NCBI GenBank assembly: GCA_030374735.1
Contig: JASCIV010000393.1
Coordinates: 1 to 21,412, forward strand
Length of the DNA stretch: 21,412 nt
Origin: Gracilaria caudata
Lineage: Eukaryota; Rhodophyta; Florideophyceae; Gracilariales; Gracilariaceae
Reading direction: 5' to 3'
Part shown: positions 18,137-21,412 of the stretch, piece by piece
Layout: each line of letters starts with the position of its first letter
How positions within the stretch are numbered: the first letter of the stretch is position 1
Position numbers and translations under genes: made by a program
The notes under the pieces: model-generated
Databases searched by the model: none
What the model was told of the DNA's origin: nothing
What the model saw: only the letters and a program-made list of their open reading frames with translations

Positions 18137-18685
18137 TTCTGCTAAAGTTGAGAGGGAGAAGAGCTTGAGTACGTGTGCTTGCGAGAAGGGGGAATGTGAA
18201 GTGAAAATGTTCACCGAGCACGATGCAGAGATCCACAAAAAGGAATGAGTTTCGTGCCGGGTGGCGCCGACGGCGTCCTACCTTGGACGATGCCGAAAAG
18301 CTAATACGTGTCCAATTTTACACGTAATACAACAGCCAGGTCGAAGAGCATTGCCGGCAATGATGATTTGCGCGATATCACACATCGAGGGGTGTTGCCA
18401 CATATCGATCTGCTCCATTGGTCGTCTTGTCGGGCGAAGAGGACATCCGGTCAGCAAACGCACGCCTCCGCATTACATTACCGTCAGGTCTCGTCGTTTC
18501 AACCTTCCGAAAGACGTCGCGACTAAGTTCTAGCGCTCAGCGCGGCGGCCTCTATTGAGTACCGAAACTCCCGAGTGAGGCAATCCTGCACTACCTCTGA
18601 GGCTTTGCCACAGGAGCACAGGTCTGGTAGCACGACTTCGAAGCGCTGCCGCAGGTTGAATTCGAAAGCCCCCCTTCTTTGCGCC
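18137..18685. promoter_or_regulatory. Divergent promoter region of eL30 and NDUFB3
   Basis: About 550 bases with both genes reading outward. The frames within it (for example 18261-18533 plus) are not protein-like. On the eL30 side, the 60 bases before the ATG are rich in CT runs. I see no TATA box, RNA gene or repeat; a 5' UTR intron on either side cannot be excluded. Confidence 0.45.
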
Positions 18686-18892
18686 ATGTTCGCCCGTGCA
18701 CATCAGGCGTGGCGTCAACACCCGTGGTTGCGCCAAAGCGAGAACATCAAAGCTATGTTTCCCGGATTTGGAACTGCAGTCGCTATCTTTGGAACCTACA
18801 CATTCCTCGAGGCTTTCTACGAAAAGGCGTTCGCGAAAAAACCTGCTCATGCACCTGCACACTCCGAGGCCAAGGCCGCTGGATCACACTGA
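18686..18892 (+). CDS. NDUFB3: NADH dehydrogenase (complex I) B12 subunit, NDUFB3-like, 68 residues
   Basis: A short gene for an accessory membrane subunit of mitochondrial complex I. The family pattern is visible: a helix with AWRQHPWLRQ (8-17), then MFPGFGTAVAIFGTYTFLEA (24-43), which is the single membrane span with the conserved PGFG entry, and a short hydrophilic tail rich in Ala, His and Lys. Plant B12 proteins have the same plan (a WRKHP motif, PGLG/PGFG, a hydrophobic span and a His-rich tail) and similar length (about 70). The ATG at 18686 is preferred because the upstream open frame has no earlier ATG. It should act in the inner mitochondrial membrane, imported without a classical cleaved presequence. 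It converges on the BTB gene. Confidence 0.82.
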   Translation: MFARAHQAWRQHPWLRQSENIKAMFPGFGTAVAIFGTYTFLEAFYEKAFAKKPAHAPAHSEAKAAGSH

Positions 18893-19386
18893 AAACAACA
18901 CATCCTTCACACGTGAGTCAACAATTTGAATGGAAAGGGAAACATCACAGTACTGTTGTTGCAACCCTTTCAATTGCGAGCTGTACTTTGAATTATGACA
19001 TCTGAAGTAAAGAGATATATGATTACGAGAGCTCAGGACAACGATGTATTAGGGATTTGGACTTCTAAGTTCGAAGTTCGGATACGTTGCAGAGCGCTAA
19101 CGGTGGCAATCCCTAATATATCGTTGTCCTATGTCGGATTCCGAACTACGAGATAAGAGGTACGAGGGTTATCCTTCTAACTGTGCTAGATTGTTAGTGA
19201 CTGTGCACGATCTGCTCAAGGTCAAGCAGCCTTCTTTTTTTGGTTTTACGAATTGTTAAAGAGGGAAGATTCGGGAAGAGTTGTCGACTAGAATAGATAC
19301 AAAGGTAACTGTCACAACAAGCCGTACAGTGGGTGAGCACGAACAAAAAAAAAAAAGACTCGGCCTACAGATAACGATGTACGGCA
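18893..19386. other. Convergent gap with inverted repeat and oligo-A run
   Basis: About 490 bases between the NDUFB3 and BTB stop codons. It contains the 96-base inverted-repeat element described separately and a run of 12 A at 19345-19356. No open frame of note. The rest should be the two 3' UTRs. Confidence 0.5.
19035..19130. repeat. Inverted repeat: 23-bp arms, 50-nt loop
   Basis: The left arm at 19035-19057 (AGGACAACGATG, then TATTAGGGATT) is the reverse complement of the right arm at 19108-19130 except at one position, where RNA would still form a G-U pair. The 50-base loop contains a short AAGTTCG repeat and a GAGCGCTAA segment. No target-site duplication is visible directly at the ends. 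It could be a small foldback element, a transcription-end hairpin or a small-RNA precursor. Confidence 0.8.
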
Positions 19387-21225
19387 CTATGTTGACACTC
19401 TTGACGTCGACGTTAGTATTGGGGATGGTTCGGTTTCCATAGTAGTCATACGACTTCCAGCCAGCTGCGTGGAAGACGGTGACATTGGACTTTCGCTGCG
19501 AAAGTCTTCACCAGTTAGCGAAGCGGAGCCCAGCTGAGCAGTGAGCTCAGACGGAAGCCTACCGTGCTGAACTTCAGGAGCAACTAGATGAGCGCCGACA
19601 ACCAGCTCATCTTTTTCTCTGTTGTACAACCCTGCTGTAGGCGAGTGTAATCGATTGCGACGTATGTGTCTTCGAAAACCCATGGCTTGACCACTAGTTT
19701 TGAAACGCCGCCCGACACACATTTTTCTCTCCATGCCATACTCCTCCGAACACGATGCCACGAACAGCGCAAAATCGACTCGTGCATCAATAGATTCTGG
19801 CGGCCCGAACTTGCGCACACTCACTTCTGACTCACAGCACAAGTAAAGAGAAATATAGTCAGTCTCATCTAGTGAGAGCACATTTGAGCGAGTGGGCGAC
19901 ACCGGTGAAGTGGGGTCTTGAGCATGCACAGGCTCGTTTGTGTGGCCTTCAAATGGCCCGCCACTATCACGCTTTGAGCGTCTTCGCTGTGAACGCATTT
20001 GCGGCGATTGCGAGTCTCGTGCACCACGCGCAGGGTTGCTTGAAAAGGGATCAACCCATAGTGACCACTTATGATCGAGGAAACTCCTTGACTCCGAAAC
20101 AAAGCGTTTTCGACTCAACGACCACTTTGGAATGACGACGGTGAACAGCAGAGAAGTGGGTGATCTGGGACGAAAGCGAACGCTCTTGTACCACCGCAGC
20201 GGGAATGTGCCTTGAAATAACACGGTACGATCCTCTTTTCGGTTGTAATCGAGCTCGGAGGATGCGGAAGTGGGGCCTGAACGAGGGTGCGATTGCGACA
20301 ACTCGGGGGATGGGAAAAGCTGGTAGTCATTTGATCCTAGCGGCTTGAATGACAGACTTCGCGTGTAGCGTGAGGAAGGACCGGGACCCTTTGCCGCTTT
20401 CCAGTGCTCGAGAATGGCATGAACCCTAGGTTTATGTATGAGACGCACCTCAGTGCGGCGGATCAAAGCCTCGAGCAGGAGTTGATAAAATTCATTATGT
20501 CCTCCAAAATAAGCGCTGCGGCATACACGCAGAAGCACAATATCGTCAATGGTTGGCAGACGGACCAGACGTAGGAGGTGAAGCGCCTGTTCTGCGCGCG
20601 CTTGTATGTCATGCGCTAGCCATCGCTCAAGGGCCTGGAATACGTCGTCTTCTCCAGTGACAATAAGGTCGTGGATGCGTAGGATGCGGGCCAGCAATTG
20701 AGAGGTGATGTGCACAAACTGGGGTTGCTTGGAAACCAGGACGAACTGATGTTTGACGAGGGAGCGGCATTTGAGCTGTACCGGCACCAAGCTATACCTC
20801 TCAGCCATGGCCCAATGATAGAACACATTTGTATAACTGATAGTGTCGATGATACGTTGTTGCACAGCTTTGGACGGCAGGTTCATGGCATAGGATATAC
20901 AGGTGGTTAGCGTGGTCCAGAGCGCGTGCAGAGGCAGCTGATTGATGGCTTCATCACTGCCATAAACGTATTGCAACGCAGCATCAAGCGCATCCACATC
21001 GGCGTGCGCGAGCGTGAGAACGTTGTTGGAAGGATCGGCGGCCAACGAGGCGCGGAATATAGGAGAGGCGGCGGCCAACACGAAGCGATGAGCACGAATG
21101 GTGCGACCGGGTGACTTGGCGGGAATGAGAGTGACATCGCGCATATCACGCATGGGCGGCTCTAACAAACGACGAAGCGTATTGGCATTGGCCGAACGCA
21201 ACGTACTGGACGGCGGCGACGACAT
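19387..21225 (-). CDS. BTB-BACK domain protein, LRB/POB1-like, 612 residues
   Basis: The N-terminal BTB/POZ domain (about 28-115) shows the DVTLI strand, the RAHRFVLAAASPIFRASL block at 44-61 and the VYGSDEAI segment. A BACK domain follows (about 150-235: RYSLVPVQLKCRSLVKHQ, then VFQALERWLAHD). BTB-BACK proteins usually bring substrates to Cullin-3 ubiquitin ligases. There are no kelch repeats. Instead the C-terminal half has a MATH-like pattern (HKWSLWVDPF, DYISLYLCCESE, VDFALFVASC) and ends with RRFKTSGQAMGFRRHI and ELVVGAHLV (505-547), which resembles the last part of plant LRB/POB1 proteins. A Ser/Arg-rich insertion splits the MATH-like part. The ATG at 21225 lies upstream of the BTB domain with no competitor. 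The region behind it (21226 to the window end) is GC-rich promoter. Confidence 0.85.
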   Translation of the reverse strand: MSSPPSSTLRSANANTLRRLLEPPMRDMRDVTLIPAKSPGRTIRAHRFVLAAASPIFRASLAADPSNNVLTLAHADVDALDAALQYVYGSDEAINQLPLHALWTTLTTCISYAMNLPSKAVQQRIIDTISYTNVFYHWAMAERYSLVPVQLKCRSLVKHQFVLVSKQPQFVHITSQLLARILRIHDLIVTGEDDVFQALERWLAHDIQARAEQALHLLRLVRLPTIDDIVLLRVCRSAYFGGHNEFYQLLLEALIRRTEVRLIHKPRVHAILEHWKAAKGPGPSSRYTRSLSFKPLGSNDYQLFPSPELSQSHPRSGPTSASSELDYNRKEDRTVLFQGTFPLRWYKSVRFRPRSPTSLLFTVVIPKWSLSRKRFVSESRSFLDHKWSLWVDPFSSNPARGARDSQSPQMRSQRRRSKRDSGGPFEGHTNEPVHAQDPTSPVSPTRSNVLSLDETDYISLYLCCESEVSVRKFGPPESIDARVDFALFVASCSEEYGMERKMCVGRRFKTSGQAMGFRRHIRRNRLHSPTAGLYNREKDELVVGAHLVAPEVQHGRLPSELTAQLGSASLTGEDFRSESPMSPSSTQLAGSRMTTMETEPSPILTSTSRVST

Positions 21226-21412
21226 GAGGAGAAGGAGCGAAGGTGCACTGGTGAGGGAGCGAACGACGACGACGGGGCATGGTCAAACGGAGCGACGACA
21301 GAGCGGGTCTCGACTTTGCGACGCGGGGCGCGAGGGGTGCGCAGCGCGCGGACAATAAGCGCGGATGTGGGAGGGGGGGGAGCTACGAGCAGCGCGTGGC
21401 GCGCGTAAGGGG

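Noticed and set aside
19068..19150. tRNA-like TTCGA sequences near the inverted repeat
   Set aside because: No cloverleaf, anticodon arm or acceptor stem can be drawn, and the A and B box spacing is wrong.
1..21412. Transposon, integrated virus, CRISPR array or rRNA
   Set aside because: No transposase, reverse transcriptase, integrase or capsid-like protein, no regular spaced repeats and no rRNA signature were seen on either strand.

Overview
The window is nuclear DNA from a eukaryote with a compact genome. Every recognisable gene belongs to eukaryotic nuclear, ribosomal or mitochondrial machinery. Coding regions are mostly single long exons, and the few introns I can place are short (56-127 nt), GT-AG, with CTAAC- or CTGAC-like branch points. 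The lineage is not fixed by anything I can read. A plant/WC-2-type GATA finger, a plant-like complex I B12 subunit and an LRB/POB1-like BTB-BACK protein would suit an alga, perhaps a red alga, but that is a low-confidence inference.

Layout: 1-1487, no convincing gene, partly GC-rich; 1488-2163 (+), small membrane protein with one proposed intron; 2456-3784 (-), GATA transcription factor; 3785-4851, GC-rich divergent promoter; 4852-6408 (+), Ser-rich orphan protein with a poly-Gln tract; 6409-7400, ambiguous stretch that may hide a small gene; 7401-8177 (+), Mediator subunit 4 with two introns; 8339-9820 (-), splicing factor Prp31; 10424-11526 (+), 2OG-Fe(II) oxygenase with one intron; 12415-13749 (-), sds22/PPP1R7; 14160-17417 (+), Noc2; 17674-18136 (-), ribosomal protein eL30 with one intron; 18686-18892 (+), complex I subunit NDUFB3/B12; 19387-21225 (-), BTB-BACK protein.

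The genes alternate in strand, so convergent and divergent pairs follow one another. The only break is between the orphan protein and MED4, exactly where the 1-kb ambiguous stretch lies. The products do not form one pathway. Several serve gene expression (GATA factor, MED4, Prp31) and ribosome production (Noc2, eL30).

I found no new multi-gene system, mobile element, CRISPR array, tRNA or rRNA. The signals most worth following are a repeated 11-12 bp motif, TACC(C)TTCGTAC, found in two intergenic regions; a near-perfect 23-bp inverted repeat between NDUFB3 and the BTB gene; a G-tract pair just after the GATA stop codon; a TGACGTG cluster in the GATA/orphan promoter; and the possible missing gene at 6409-7400.
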